Below, piece by piece: positions 50,360-60,419 of a stretch of DNA of 64,000 nt (position 1 is its first letter; every line of letters starts with the position of its first letter). A model generated the notes under the pieces. It made no database searches. It was not told the DNA's origin and was given only the letters and a program-made list of their open reading frames with translations. The DNA is from Dryococelus australis (taxonomy: Eukaryota > Arthropoda > Insecta > Phasmatodea > Phasmatidae): the NCBI GenBank assembly GCA_029891345.1, contig CM056995.1, positions 78,865,895 through 78,929,894 on the forward strand. The letters are read 5' to 3'. A program made the translations under genes and the position numbers.

Positions 50360-52934
50360 ATGAAATATGAAATGTGCCAACTACTGATTGAGTTATATGA
50401 ACCACGTGTCTATTCAATCGTCGACACGACAATATCTCTGGAAACTAATTCAAACTCGTTGCTAGAAATTTTGACTCAAAATGCGGCAAGCACATTGCAC
50501 ATTTCATATCATTTAGTAAAAATTGAATTTCTCTCCACTAGTAACTTGAACACTGTCTACAAATTTCTCGTGGAAAAAGATTGTGAAAAAAAAAAAAAAC
50601 CTCTTTGCCATCCAGTAGACTGGTGTGCATTTCTTGTTGAAAATGGAGTTGTACATTGATACTGTAACTTCAGAGGGGATATTGCAAAATTCATCCATCA
50701 AACTGAATCAACTTGCAAAACTAAAGTTTCACAGACCAAAATATGGTGCCGGTAATCTCATGGGGGAAAATATATTTCGTGCAAATGGCATATACTCAGT
50801 CACCAAGTCTAAGCATCTGATCCTGTACACACCTTACGACTGCACTCACCTGTACAAGTACATGTACATTCCTGTCGTGAGTTTCGACATCAAAACTGGT
50901 GTGTATAATATGGAAGACTTGCCCCTGGGGGGTCTCGCTCCAGAAAAACTGCTCATGTTTGTGCTCTATTGCGAGTATCTGGATGTCGAAGTGAGTATAA
51001 TTTCGTACCTAAAATGTCGCGGCATGCTTGATCATTTCGACGTGGAAACGTGGAAAAATACGAAAGACTGCCTGCAAAATGCATTTGGATGCAAGGTTTC
51101 TCACACAAAGAGGATCTCATTATTAATTTTTTCTTTTGGTATAGTCAGAGATAGTTGCTGAAAAAGCTAACGGGATACCAAAATTACCCACATAATTTTG
51201 TCGCCAACAACAATATCGAATATGATTTGAAATTCCTATTGACTAGCTTGTGAGTTCTCAATATGCAACGCGAAATAAAAGCATTTGTAACCCTCGGAAA
51301 ATTAACCACAGCACCACCCATTCGTTTACACCGCGACAGTATCATATTTGATATGTTGACAATCTTGAAAAAATTGCATTGGCGAGTGGGAATTTATCAT
51401 TGGGGAACTTTTTAAAAACTATCTTAGCCTAAAGTTAAGGAAAATCTATTTATAACTCTGTACATATGCGATTTTTTTTTATTCTAGATGACACAATCAC
51501 AGACGATGACTTTAGTCACGAGTGTATGATAAATATCTTTTACTTCGAGCCCTGCAACAAAGAAAAGTTTGATGCAGTGAACAGTCAACACACAAATAAA
51601 AGTGCGCCACACCAAGTATGTTTGTGGTAGTGTTTGGCTTAAACGTACATGTGAAGCAAATGCTTATCTCTATTGTTTACTACTTCGTGGAGCATGCTTT
51701 AATTTACAATGAAAGGGATTGCGTGACCGTGGTTGGATTTTACAACAAGTTTAATTTGGCAATTGTCACCAACCAACTGGCCAATTTCTTTAACTGCGGT
51801 CTCGAAGACATTTTGATAAGTGCCATTTCTCGCCGGATCACGAATGCGTTCCTGTATCATGCACTATCCTTTGGTATGTTACCGGGATACCATAGCAATG
51901 ATTCCATTTTACTGGCCATACCTGATTTGAAATGTTTATCGTTCGCAGAAAGAACATCTGTGGTGGACGTTAGACCAATTTACACCAAACCAAAGTTCAA
52001 GTAAATGAAAAAATAATATCCAGGATCTGTGGTGTTTGCAAACCACTGTCTTTTTTTTAATGTTATTCAATACGACGTTAATAGTTTCTACCCAAACATT
52101 ATCATCAACAAATGACTTTCCACATCGACCATCGGTTGTTTATGCACCAAAGCATTGAATCAAATGTTTGAAAATGCTTCAGTATCCCACGTCGCATTCG
52201 ATTAAACGTTGAGGAATCATGTGATTGTTCTGTACATGATGGAAGATGAAAACTAAAATTATTCGGAATGCATAAACCTGATGTATTCCAGGTAGCCCAT
52301 CTGGAAGATGATACTTTCCATCATGGAATTAGAGTCATTGGCTGGCGATACTCCCATTCTGATTCATTTACTCTCACATGCCAAAACTCCATTCACCATA
52401 AACTTTATAGTCTTTACTCGACCTTAGGAAAACTGTAAAGAAACAAATGAAATCTTTAAAGTCTGAAATGCAGAAAAAATAAGTCTCTGATGGGAGGATT
52501 CATGGCATTAATTTAGAGTATTCGGTGTAGGATGTGAAGCAACTTTCGCTTAAAATTGCAATCAACCCGACCTATGGGCTTTTGGCACTCCATTTTTCAA
52601 GTTTCACAGCATTCCCCTAGCCATAGGCACAATGTTGTTTGCGCACAAACTTCTCATACATTTATGTCGAGTTACACCCATGCTGTATCTACTGGACACG
52701 ATTCGCGATCATAAAGAAACAATAAACAACCTGGTGGAAGAGGAGATCATGCAGTTGGTATATTTCATTCTCCAAGATGCCTACTATATCTACTCTAATC
52801 TGGAAGCTAATAAACAACTGATTGTGTACAGCGAGACGAAACTCCATGCAGTTATTCGCAAATTTCCGCGAGAGTATCGCAAAATGGGCTTTGATGCAGA
52901 TATCGATGGGTATGAATTTTCAAATATTTTTTAA
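50360..52934 (+). pseudogene. viral family B DNA polymerase, broken
   Basis: Replicative DNA polymerase with 3'-5' exonuclease, decayed. In order: an N-terminal piece from ATG 50360; Exo I as VSFDIKT (50874-50897, Lys where Glu is catalytic in DxE); Exo II as NNIEYDLKFLL (about 51209-51243); Exo III as YNERDCVTV (about 51704-51730) in an intact 128-codon frame that continues with the usual linker to the palm; motif A as YDVNSFYPNI (52071-52100); motif B as K-x-x-x-N-P-T-Y-G (52552-52578); and at 52824-52844 YSETKLH in the place of YGDTDS motif C. The spacing fits a compact RNA-primed PolB of about 860 codons. Frameshifts occur near 50650 and 51165, with stops near 51270 and 52112. The Tyr/Asp changes argue against function. 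Confidence 0.75.
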
Positions 52935-53012
52935 TTGGACAGTAACTGGTTTATCTAACTCATAAACAAAGAAATGAACACAATTATTGGAAGGGATGGG
53001 AGAATCTTAAAA

Positions 53013-53088
53013 TGAAATGCTGCAATGTGATTGGTTGTTGAATAAAATGATGGTGGGAATAAACAACCAATCACATTTCGGCAGTTCA
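53013..53088. repeat. inverted repeat between viral genes
   Basis: A perfect 16-bp inverted pair, AATGTGATTGGTTGTT (53024-53039) and its complement (53062-53077), with weaker pairing outwards to about 53013 and 53088. It can form a stem-loop with a 22-base loop. It lies between the polymerase and the next ORF; it could be a terminator, a replication or homologous region, or a tiny TIR insertion. Confidence 0.7.
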
Positions 53089-53123
53089 TTTCCCCTCCCT
53101 TCTTCTCCTTTCAGTTTGCCTAT

Positions 53124-53270
53124 ATGGCAGAGAAATCTGGTAAAAAAAGTCAGTCGACGGCGAGAGATGGACAGAGAAACATCAACCTTCCTCCACTCCA
53201 GAGCAAAAGGACTATGGCAAGTATAATAATAGTAAATATGATTTATAAAATATTAATATTTTATAATATA
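53124..53270 (+). CDS. small ORF of unknown function
   Basis: ATG at 53124 opens 48 codons: a Lys/Ser/Arg-rich, polar N-terminal half (MAEKSGKKSQSTARDGQRN) and a short Ile-rich hydrophobic end. It is too short for the usual ORF thresholds. It follows the stem-loop and precedes the Bro-N gene. The hydrophobic end may be an artefact of a frameshift near 53218. No family recognised. Confidence 0.3.
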
Positions 53271-53405
53271 TAATCTATAATAGGGCACTATATATGCGGC
53301 TAGATTTCAAAACAGATATCAGAATGCGAGAACTCGCAATAAAAAGTGCATCTGTAAAGTCACTGTGTGCTCTTGCCAACGAGAATTATAAAAATGGATA
53401 AGTGA

Positions 53406-54092
53406 TTGGATTTCAAAAATCATAATTTCTTGTACAACAATTACAATATTGTTTATCTTTATAATAGAAAAAATAATATATGGTTTAAAGGAAAAACCGT
53501 TGGTTTAATGGGTTACAAAAACAGGAAAGTTATTATGGATAATGAGAAAGAGAAGTATAGAACAACTTTCAACGAATTGGCAACAAATGCGTCAGTTGTA
53601 ATTGTCAATGAGTAGCCCCATTCCATCTTCATTAACAAACTGGGTATTTACAGACTGATTATGTATTCCAAAATGCCCTTTGCAGAACATTTTCAAGATT
53701 TTATTTACAAACACATTCTCCCATGCATTTGCGAGGGTAAACAGCCCATGTTTCAGAATCACATTGAGGAAGTTATGAAGAGACAATTATTAACTCGACC
53801 TGCAAAAGATGCTGTCATCGCCAATACCATCAAAAAAATGTACAGAAACAATCAGCAACAGTTTGAAACCAAATTTTTTGGCGTTGAAATTGAATGAAGA
53901 CAATTTATATTTTCCGTATTATGCAACATGCATACGAAAAGAAATTTGAATAGGCAACTCAACTTGCTTGGAAAGAAACATCCCAACAGCACAATATTGT
54001 TGCATTTAGAGTATAATTCACTATCTCTAAACAATTACGGCCGTGCCAAAAATGCATTGAGCACAGACTTGAATTTTTTTGGAATTACCTAA
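53406..54092 (+). pseudogene. bro: BRO-family protein (Bro-N domain), in-frame stops
   Basis: Baculovirus-repeated-ORF type DNA-binding protein. In one reading frame from 53406 come WFKGKTVGLMGYKNRK (the WF..kDv...LGy.n motif of Bro-N), then a TAG (53613-53615), then INKLGIYRLIMYSKMPFAEH and FQDFIYKHILPCI, the highly characteristic NE.GLY.Li..Sk...A..FqdWv..eVLPsi block. A TGA at 53895-53897 follows, then KKHPNSTILLHLEYNSLSLN, resembling the BRO C-terminal region, with a final TAA at 54090-54092. The codon before 53406 is also TGA, shortly after an in-frame ATG. All three breaks are stops; no indel is needed across 229 codons. BRO proteins bind nucleic acid and modulate host or viral gene expression in large insect DNA viruses. 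Confidence 0.8.
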
Positions 54093-54170
54093 TGATTAAA
54101 AATACAGAATTTACAGAAAATGAAATGTTGATTCATTTAATCATTTAAATCGCTAATATGGGAAAATGAA

Positions 54171-54173
<3 letters not shown>

Positions 54174-54259
<86 letters not shown>

Positions 54260-54302
54260 GCGTGTGTGTGTGTGTGTGTGTGTGGTGTGTGTGTGTGTGT
54301 GT
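54174..54302. repeat. (AT)n-(GT)n microsatellite
   Basis: About 85 bp of AT repeat interrupted by TTTT, followed by about 40 bp of GT repeat. This sort of long dinucleotide tract fits residence in a eukaryotic chromosome, not a free virus genome. Confidence 0.95.
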
Positions 54303-54429
54303 GTTTATTTAATGTAAAAATAAATTTTTAAAAATTTTCGAATAATTATTTTGAAACTTTTAATTATGCTCGATTTACTGAAATTATTTTACGCGTATGT
54401 AGTAACCATTTCCAACTACTTGATACACA

Positions 54430-54585
54430 CTATGTTTTTTTTAACTTGTTTAACTTTTTACTCAAACTAGTACTTCGTCTCCTCTGTCGGCGTCGAATGG
54501 GTGACGATGATCTTCTATGCAAAGGACTCGGAGATCTACTGCTGCTATGGCTACGTCGTCTTCGTTTCCTTTGTTTTGGCATCAT
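54430..54585 (-). CDS. p6.9: P6.9-like Arg/Ser-rich protamine
   Basis: Minus-strand ORF. From the second of two adjacent Met codons (54582) it encodes 50 aa with 14 Arg, 7 Lys and 12 Ser, for example KRRRRSHSSSRSPSP and RRRQRRRSTS, ending in a Lys-rich tail. P6.9 proteins of baculoviruses and nudiviruses are short Arg/Ser-rich proteins that condense the viral DNA in the nucleocapsid. The ORF is open to 54618, but an ATATATAAG block (TAAG at 54595-54592), the late-promoter initiator type of baculoviruses, lies just 7 nt upstream of the ATG pair at 54585, which supports the shorter start. No stop interrupts it. Alternative: a host or viral RS-type protein. Confidence 0.5.
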   Translation of the reverse strand: MMPKQRKRRRRSHSSSRSPSPLHRRSSSPIRRRQRRRSTSLSKKLNKLKKT

Positions 54586-54591
54586 CAGGTT

Positions 54592-54600
54592 CTTATATAT
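54592..54600 (-). promoter_or_regulatory. TAAG late-promoter-like motif
   Basis: Minus strand ATATATAAG directly before the start of the P6.9-like ORF. DTAAG is the baculovirus late transcription start motif; nudivirus use of the same motif is less certain. A TAAG tetramer is common by chance, so weight comes only from its position. Confidence 0.3.
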
Positions 54601-54784
54601 GTGTGTTTTTGAAATCATTTATTTAATAAACATTCGATAATATTACCCCAAATGCAAACTGCGAGCATGGACATTTGATAAAAATCTACCCTGTTTTGTG
54701 TACACACTACACAACAAATTTAGTTCTTGAAAATAATGTCCGGAGATTAGCGAATGCAAAATGTTTTCTCGAATCTCTTAAAAC

Positions 54785-55760
54785 TCAATAATTTTGGTCG
54801 GGATAGAGGTTGAGTTTCAAAAAGTTTATATATTTGTCATATACAGCCGGTCTCTTATTTTGAGCTTCGAGAAATAAATTATCTGCAAAAATCCTAAACT
54901 CCTTTTTTTCAGGGTAACCAATTTGGGTGATTAAAGTATCGGGAAATAAGTCGTGATTAAATACCATTGTGTCCATCTTACCATTTGGGATAATTAACAA
55001 ATCCTACAAACCCCGATAATTACTGGAGCCTAGAGTAGATATGGGGGCGGCGTCGGAAAAAGGCGAAGTCGACATCATATCCACAAGATTATCATTTAGG
55101 AATGATTTTTCCTCATGTTTGCCACCAATTTTCGGAACATTTGGATTGTCGGGTGCCGCCATCACCTAATCATCACCACCATTTATTTTAGGCATTGCCA
55201 TTTTGGGAAATGTAGACATCGCATCGTTGTGCTAACTGCCAATGTCGCTGAGCGAAATTCGATGACATAATCATCTACATTTTTTGTATTCCTCTCTGAA
55301 TTTTTGTTTGATTGATTTAACCGTACGATTGTGTTTGGATGGTTGGCGTAAATGATTTTCAAAGATTTGTCGATGGTTTTGGAACGGGGTGGTATTTGAC
55401 GATCGATTAAAGATAATACCACACTCTCTTCTTTATTGAAACCTTCAGATGGTAAGCAATTACCCTCGTCCCACCTGGTTTCGTTACAATGATGACGATG
55501 ATGGCCATTGTCATCATTGTGATTCTACTCTTCGTCAATGCGAGTTTGTGGAACAGACTCGAACACGTTTGTTGTCGAGACACGATGATGACAAGGGGAT
55601 TACGGACAAGATTGTATTGAGTATTGGGAAAGGTGACCTTTGGTCCCAGCATATGTGTTTGATTGGAATTTTGTGATTGCGGGCATCTGGGTGGTGATCG
55701 CAATGGAGTTGGGGGTCTGGGATGAGATTGTGTTGCTAATAGAAAATGTTTCATAAATAT
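54785..55760 (-). pseudogene. unrecognised viral gene, minus strand
   Basis: Successive minus-strand pieces that appear to form one gene. 55754-55407 is Pro/Ser-rich at its start (HPRPPTPLRSPPRCPQSQ). 55422-55183 contains SLIDRQIPPRSKTIDKSLK and VDDYVIEFRSATLAV. 55164 to 54785 begins MAAPDNPNVPKIGGKHEEKS, meets an in-frame TAG near 55006 and continues with MDTMVFNHDLFPDTLITQIG to the stop at 54785. The mix of a Pro-rich disordered region and compact segments would suit a structural or regulatory protein, but I recognise no family. It is co-oriented with the P6.9-like ORF downstream. Confidence 0.4.
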
Positions 55761-56290
55761 TTGCGAAAATGCAACATATGCAAAAAGTATTTTAACATCA
55801 TTTATATTTTAAAAAATCTTCTGTAGGATTGAACATCAACACACCCCCCTCTCATCGTTTTCAAGTTTTTAACGAGTCGATAATCGATAAACTCAGATCG
55901 ACATAAAACAAATTGGCCACTTTGTGAATCGCCATATTGAATATAACAGTACTAAAAGTGGGTAAATCCATAAATATTTGTGGAGGCAATTTATGTGGGT
56001 CAATGGAACAAATTTTTAAATTACAATTATTAGATTCGTACGAAAACTGTCAAATTTAAAAATAATTATAATCTGAAATTTTTTTTTCTAATGGCCAAAA
56101 TTTGTAATGTATAACTGAGATGAATAATAATTCGTTTTTTAAGGAGTGTTATAACTTATAATGGAAAAATGTTAAGTAATTTCATTTAGTTATTTATTTT
56201 ATAAATATATATTTTACAAATACATCCATTCATTTACGACACAAAAAATATTTATTTACGTATATACATACAAAAACATATTTATTTACA
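55761..56290. other. no clear gene
   Basis: AT-rich gap in the viral block, with only fragments of open frame. It may hold decayed coding sequence or promoters of the minus-strand genes on its left. Confidence 0.35.
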
Positions 56291-56298
56291 GAATACAA

Positions 56299-57000
56299 TT
56301 ATTCCTTTTTTATACAAGAGTTATTATACCGAGAATTAAATTTTCTGACAAGACAGTTCCAAATAAAATCCACATTTGCCAGAGAACATCTTTGTTGATA
56401 TGCACTTGGATTATGAAAACCACTGGTGCCACATACGATGGGAAATTTCCGTGTAGCTATTACGAGTTTCACGGCAGGCACTCCCAACTGCACCAGAAAG
56501 TGTATTTTTGAGCATATCTCACAACAATGTGTCGGATCCAACTTTCGTTTACGATTTTGCGAATTGTTTCAATGTTCATTATCTGATGATGCTCATTATG
56601 TGGAAGATTCCAAGGTATGCCATGCATTTCCTGGTAGAGGTACAAATTTTGCCCAAAATCACCCAACATATTTATACATAGGTGTGATAATGGAATTGGT
56701 CTTTGAACATGAGCGATGTAAATCTCCCTTTTTCGTAGCACATCCAAATTCTAGGGGAACATTTTCACCAGCATAAATTCCAGATTGAATGTCGATGACA
56801 AACGTTTTAAACAGGTCCAAATCCACTTCAATTCGTAGATGATATTTTAATGTAGATTAATTGTGGAATTTTGTTCAAAGTTGTTGCTGATTGATTTTTT
56901 CGAGAAATTCTGGCGATGACAAATCTTCTATGGTAGCTTCTTTCCAGATGCTCATCTCGTCATAGTCCTTGACCCACTCCTGGGGTGATTGTGTTTGTTC
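56299..57000 (-). pseudogene. exonuclease-like paralogue 2, broken
   Basis: Reading downward from about 56990: FVIDIQSGIYAGENVPLEFG, then in a new frame LYLYQEMHGIPWNLPHNEHH and an ETIRKIVNESW stretch, then in another frame KIHFLVQLGVPAVKLV and AYQQRCSLANVDFIWNCL, ending at 56299. The order DxQ/E-G start, HGIPW, (K)-x-x-FLxxLGVP, C...CSLANV resembles DEDDh-type exonuclease-like proteins found in arthropod mobile and viral elements. The first motif would have Gln for the catalytic Glu. At least two frameshifts. The overlapping plus-strand ORF at 56426-56776 is a shadow. Family call is tentative. Confidence 0.35.
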
Positions 57001-57019
57001 AATATCTATTTTGATCCAA

Positions 57020-58112
57020 AATGAATGTTTGCATTTTCCTTACATATACACATTTATTTATGTGCATAAAAAATTATTCATTGCAATATTCCCTTGCCAT
57101 TTTCACATCTTTAATAGTTAGATCCCAAATCAATCGAACTATGGTTTGGGCACAGTCCCAAGACTTTTTTTTTATTATTTTCTTCCTGGGCACTCTCATT
57201 TTTTGTCGTAAATATCTAGCCTGCTCTTCATTTGCTACAATTTATAATTTATTCCAGGCTTCCTTCAAAGTTGAACGAACTGTTTTGTGTTTGATGTTTT
57301 TCCCAGGGTATTCCATGCTCTTTCATGTACGAATTGTGATTTTGTTCGAGATCATTAGACATACTCTTTTTCAAGTGTATGTATGGAACAGGTATACAGA
57401 ACATATATACAGAATGTTTGACCCTCGTTGTGTAGCATATCCAAACTCTAATGGATATTTTTTGTCATGATATCTGCCAAATTTAATACCAACAAATTAA
57501 ACAGAAGCTAGATTGATATTTTCCAACAGCTTACATTTTTCTCTGGCCGTTTTCTACTCAGAGTAGGTTTTTTGTCCTCTGCAATAGAGGCGTTTGAAGA
57601 CCCTGAACACCCATCACTACTGTTGGTACTACTCTGTCTTTTCCTTTTTAAACTAAATTTTTACTCTTTCTTTAAATCAAAGTCTTGTTCTTTTATATCA
57701 AATTTTTTCTCTTCTTACATATAAGACTTTTGTTCTGGCTTTAAATCTTTATAAGTCGAATGTACTTCTCCTTCTTCATCACAAGTGTCATCATCAGTAT
57801 TCTATGTTGAACGTTGCACTAGTTGTTGATAATATCTCCAGTTGTCTTTCGAAGAGTGTTGTATAGGTTCAGCTTTAAGTTTACCATCCAAAGGCTGTAG
57901 TTGATGCACTTTAGGTTCAGCTCCACATTCATTAAACATCTTGTTAAAATACTGCCTTGTTGCTGGAAATATTCAGGGTAGTTATCACTTAGAAACTTCC
58001 TGCAGTCACTGCAACTGCACGAATGACTACTCTGTAATTTGTGATGCTTATATATATATACAAGAGTACAAAAAAAGATTTTTATATGACAAAAAAACAC
58101 CATCCTGATCAT
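57020..58112 (-). pseudogene. exonuclease-like paralogue 1, broken
   Basis: From 58112 the minus strand has a cysteine-containing N-terminal part (SSHSCSCSDCRKFL), then an acidic/Lys-rich linker with RKRQSSTNSSDGCSGSSNAS, then a domain parallel to the next gene: LEFGYATQRGSNILYICS, a HGIPW-equivalent segment, TVRSTLKEAWNK, and EEQARYLRQKMRVP followed by a CPNH block. The C-terminal domain aligns in motif order with paralogue 2 at 56299-57000, so the two are tandem duplicates. It is interrupted many times. The Ser-rich linker and cysteine-rich start are not seen in paralogue 2. Confidence 0.35.
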
Positions 58113-58250
58113 GTATAGAATTTCTTATTTATTTTTTTCTCCATTTCTAATACTTGAGTTTACCAAAGGGCTCGTGACATCACCAAAAACCATTTTGATT
58201 TTTTCAAAATAATACACATTATGTAACACTGCGTTCTTACTGCAACACAT
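58113..58250. other. intergenic, divergent promoters possible
   Basis: Short AT-rich gap between minus-strand genes on the left and plus-strand genes on the right. Confidence 0.35.
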
Positions 58251-58317
58251 TTAAGATTTCGATGGAATGTTTTTGTTGGCAATTGAATGTTTATTACATT
58301 CGTTGCTTAATAAATAG

Positions 58318-58570
58318 GAAAAAATAACATCGATTGCAATTTTAAACATAATTAAAGATGAATATGTTCGCCATCCAAACGACTTGCGAAAAAATATCTC
58401 TATGGTGATGAAAATTCTCAACAAGTGGTCTGCATTCGATGTGATCATACCCGAATATGGCGAAAATTTAATGACTCCCAAAATGCATAGGGGATGGAGA
58501 AGTTCGAAATCGGTTTTGATGTGGATATGGTTGCATTATAGTTGGCCAGTGAAAAAAAACGCAATATAAA
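58318..58570 (+). pseudogene. unrecognised viral ORF, about 81 codons
   Basis: One open frame follows a TAG at about 58315 and has no ATG at its start, so it is probably the remainder of a larger gene. It includes IKDEYVRHPNDLRKNISM, LNKWSAFDVIIPEYGENLM and a basic/Trp-rich end (GWRSSKSVLMWIWLHYSW). The antisense 76-codon frame is probably a shadow. No family recognised. Confidence 0.35.
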
Positions 58571-58789
58571 TGGAAATCACACCAATCTTTATCAGAGTTT
58601 ACTCGAAAAATTGGATTTGTTAAAATACTGTGTTCTATGTGTTTCGATGGAAACAGAAACAAAAATCAATGCTTAAAATTCTGGCGGAAAAATTACTTCC
58701 CACTAGATTATGTAGTGGTATTAATTCATTCGAGCATCGAAGGTGAGAAAAATATTTCACACATATATATATAACAACCCCGCTGTGAT

Positions 58790-59330
58790 AGTTTTGCTAA
58801 CGCTCAAGTATCGGCAGTTGAAACTATGCATATTGGGCAAAGAGGAAAAACAAAAAACCACTTATTTCGGTAAACGAAACCACTTGGCGGAGGGTAATTG
58901 AAAGCAATAATGAAGAGGGCGGCGAGGGGGATGATAGCAGTGGTGAATTTGGTAAATGTAAGCAAAATTCGAGACATGAAAAACTGGACAAGTTTATCAA
59001 AATGTACACAAGCGGTGTTTCTTCAAACAGTTAATCACGTATATTTACATTTTATTCGTGAAAATTTCAATTAAGGGAACATGCCTGAATTTTTTGCAAC
59101 GATGGACAAAATCAACCTTGTATAAATATGTAAAAGTTATTTACAAAATTCAATTAGATACAATTGGTTACGAATACAAGGATTAATGTACGAAAAAAGA
59201 CCAGGGTTATTTTATTTTTGGCAGGATAATGAGAAAAGACTGTTTTCGAAAAAAGAACATCGAGATGACTCGCTGATACGATTAATACTTGAAATGCAGA
59301 TAAAAAAACTATGAGGATTAGTGACAAATG
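58790..59330 (+). pseudogene. decayed viral coding fragments
   Basis: Two open pieces in plus frames: one with LKAIMKRAARGMIAVVNLVN and FLQTVNHVYLHFIRENF (about 58890-59070), and one with NSIRYNWLRIQGLMYEKRPG and FYFWQDNEKRLFSKKEHRDD (about 59150-59310). Their composition is protein-like but they do not match a family I know. They are separated by stops. Confidence 0.3.
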
Positions 59331-59423
59331 ACCTAGGATAAAAGAAAATATTTATCATTACTTGGATTGTATTATTTTGGAAAAGGTTTATTTCTCAGGT
59401 GTTTAAAATGCAGCAATGTAATA

Positions 59424-59425
<2 letters not shown>

Positions 59426-59465
<40 letters not shown>
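59426..59465. repeat. (AT)n microsatellite
   Basis: About 40 bp of uninterrupted AT dinucleotide. Confidence 0.95.
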
Positions 59466-59467
<2 letters not shown>

Positions 59468-59657
59468 GAAAATTGTATTCACGAATGTATTTGCAATAAA
59501 TTAACAAAGAACTCCTTTTTTTTTCATGGCACATTGTTGTTTCATTTTCTCCCTCACCTTTGGTAGAAATTTTTTTTTTTAAGTATTTTTTTTACCAGTA
59601 TAATATTGTATATAAAATGAAAAATAAATTGTTATTTCTCCAGTCAAACACAAGTCA

Positions 59658-59837
59658 ATGTTGTCGGACGAGATCAACGAATACTGGCAGAATAATCTCG
59701 ACCGTTTGTATTCAGCATTTTTGGCGAGAGAATACAGCCCAAATTATTTCCTCTATACCACTTCGATCAACAATTTTGTCTCATTCTTGTTTGTAAGTAT
59801 TCTGATATACATCTTGTTTCACGAAAAGGATTATTGA
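59658..59837 (+). CDS. small membrane-anchored protein, intact 59 aa
   Basis: An intact ORF from ATG 59658 to TGA 59837, too short for usual ORF lists and overlapped by a longer shadow frame. The N-terminal 40 residues are polar and aromatic (MLSDEINEYWQNNLDRLYSA) and the C terminus is a single hydrophobic span (FVSFLFVSILIYILFH). A C-terminal anchor on a small polar domain is common among virion-membrane proteins of large insect viruses. Only 10 nt separate it from the next ORF (59848), as in compact virus genomes. No homologue recognised. Confidence 0.4.
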   Translation: MLSDEINEYWQNNLDRLYSAFLAREYSPNYFLYTTSINNFVSFLFVSILIYILFHEKDY

Positions 59838-59847
59838 CTAGAGTAAA

Positions 59848-60359
59848 ATGGACGAGGAGCGGGAACATATTGGGAAAATGATCAAACACATTGAGGAAAT
59901 TGGCCGAGTAACCATTGATGCGAATCTGGATCGCATAATAAGGCAACTCGTCGGCAGGTATGATGCCAAATACTATCAAAACAAAACAAAATCATCTCCA
60001 TTGTCGGATGCAGTGAACTCGGTAAAATCATCCTGCACGAAATTTCGCCCTTTGGTTACGATCTTTTATTAAAGTGTATGTTTTCTCATTAGTCGGCAAA
60101 AAAATCAAAACAGAGCAGAGTACGATTGTGGGCTGGTTTCCAAAAAAAAAAAAGTATGGCTTAACGATTCATAATCTTGGACTTTGAGGTCGACAAGGAA
60201 CACAATTTCGACTTGTACGAAGAAAACCTCGTTTGTCCTGATCGTGTGATTGAGTTTGCCGAGAACATTACTGCAGCCACATTCCCATTTTACGTCAAGG
60301 GGTCTTGTGTGGTGACACATCGGCTCGAAAAGGCCAACTTTCACCTATTCTATCCATAG
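59848..60359 (+). pseudogene. broken viral gene with Walker-A-like segment
   Basis: ATG at 59848 gives a helical, charged N-terminal part (MDEEREHIGKMIKHIEEIGR). After a frame change near 59985 the text reads ISIVGCSELGKIILHEI, which has the G-x4-G-K spacing of a Walker A loop but Ile in place of Ser/Thr. A later open piece (60177-60359) contains DFEVDKEHNFDLYEENLV and ATFPFYVKGSCVVTH. It may be an NTPase (helicase or packaging type), but without a Walker B this is only a suggestion. Confidence 0.3.
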
Positions 60360-60419
60360 TGATGGATTATTTAGTGCACGTGTATTTTTTTTTTGTAATC
60401 TTTCTCACATCTACTCGCA

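Noticed and set aside
56426..57470. Plus-strand ORFs of 116 and 149 codons
   Set aside because: They lie antisense to the paralogous minus-strand exonuclease-like genes, which show the conserved motif order.
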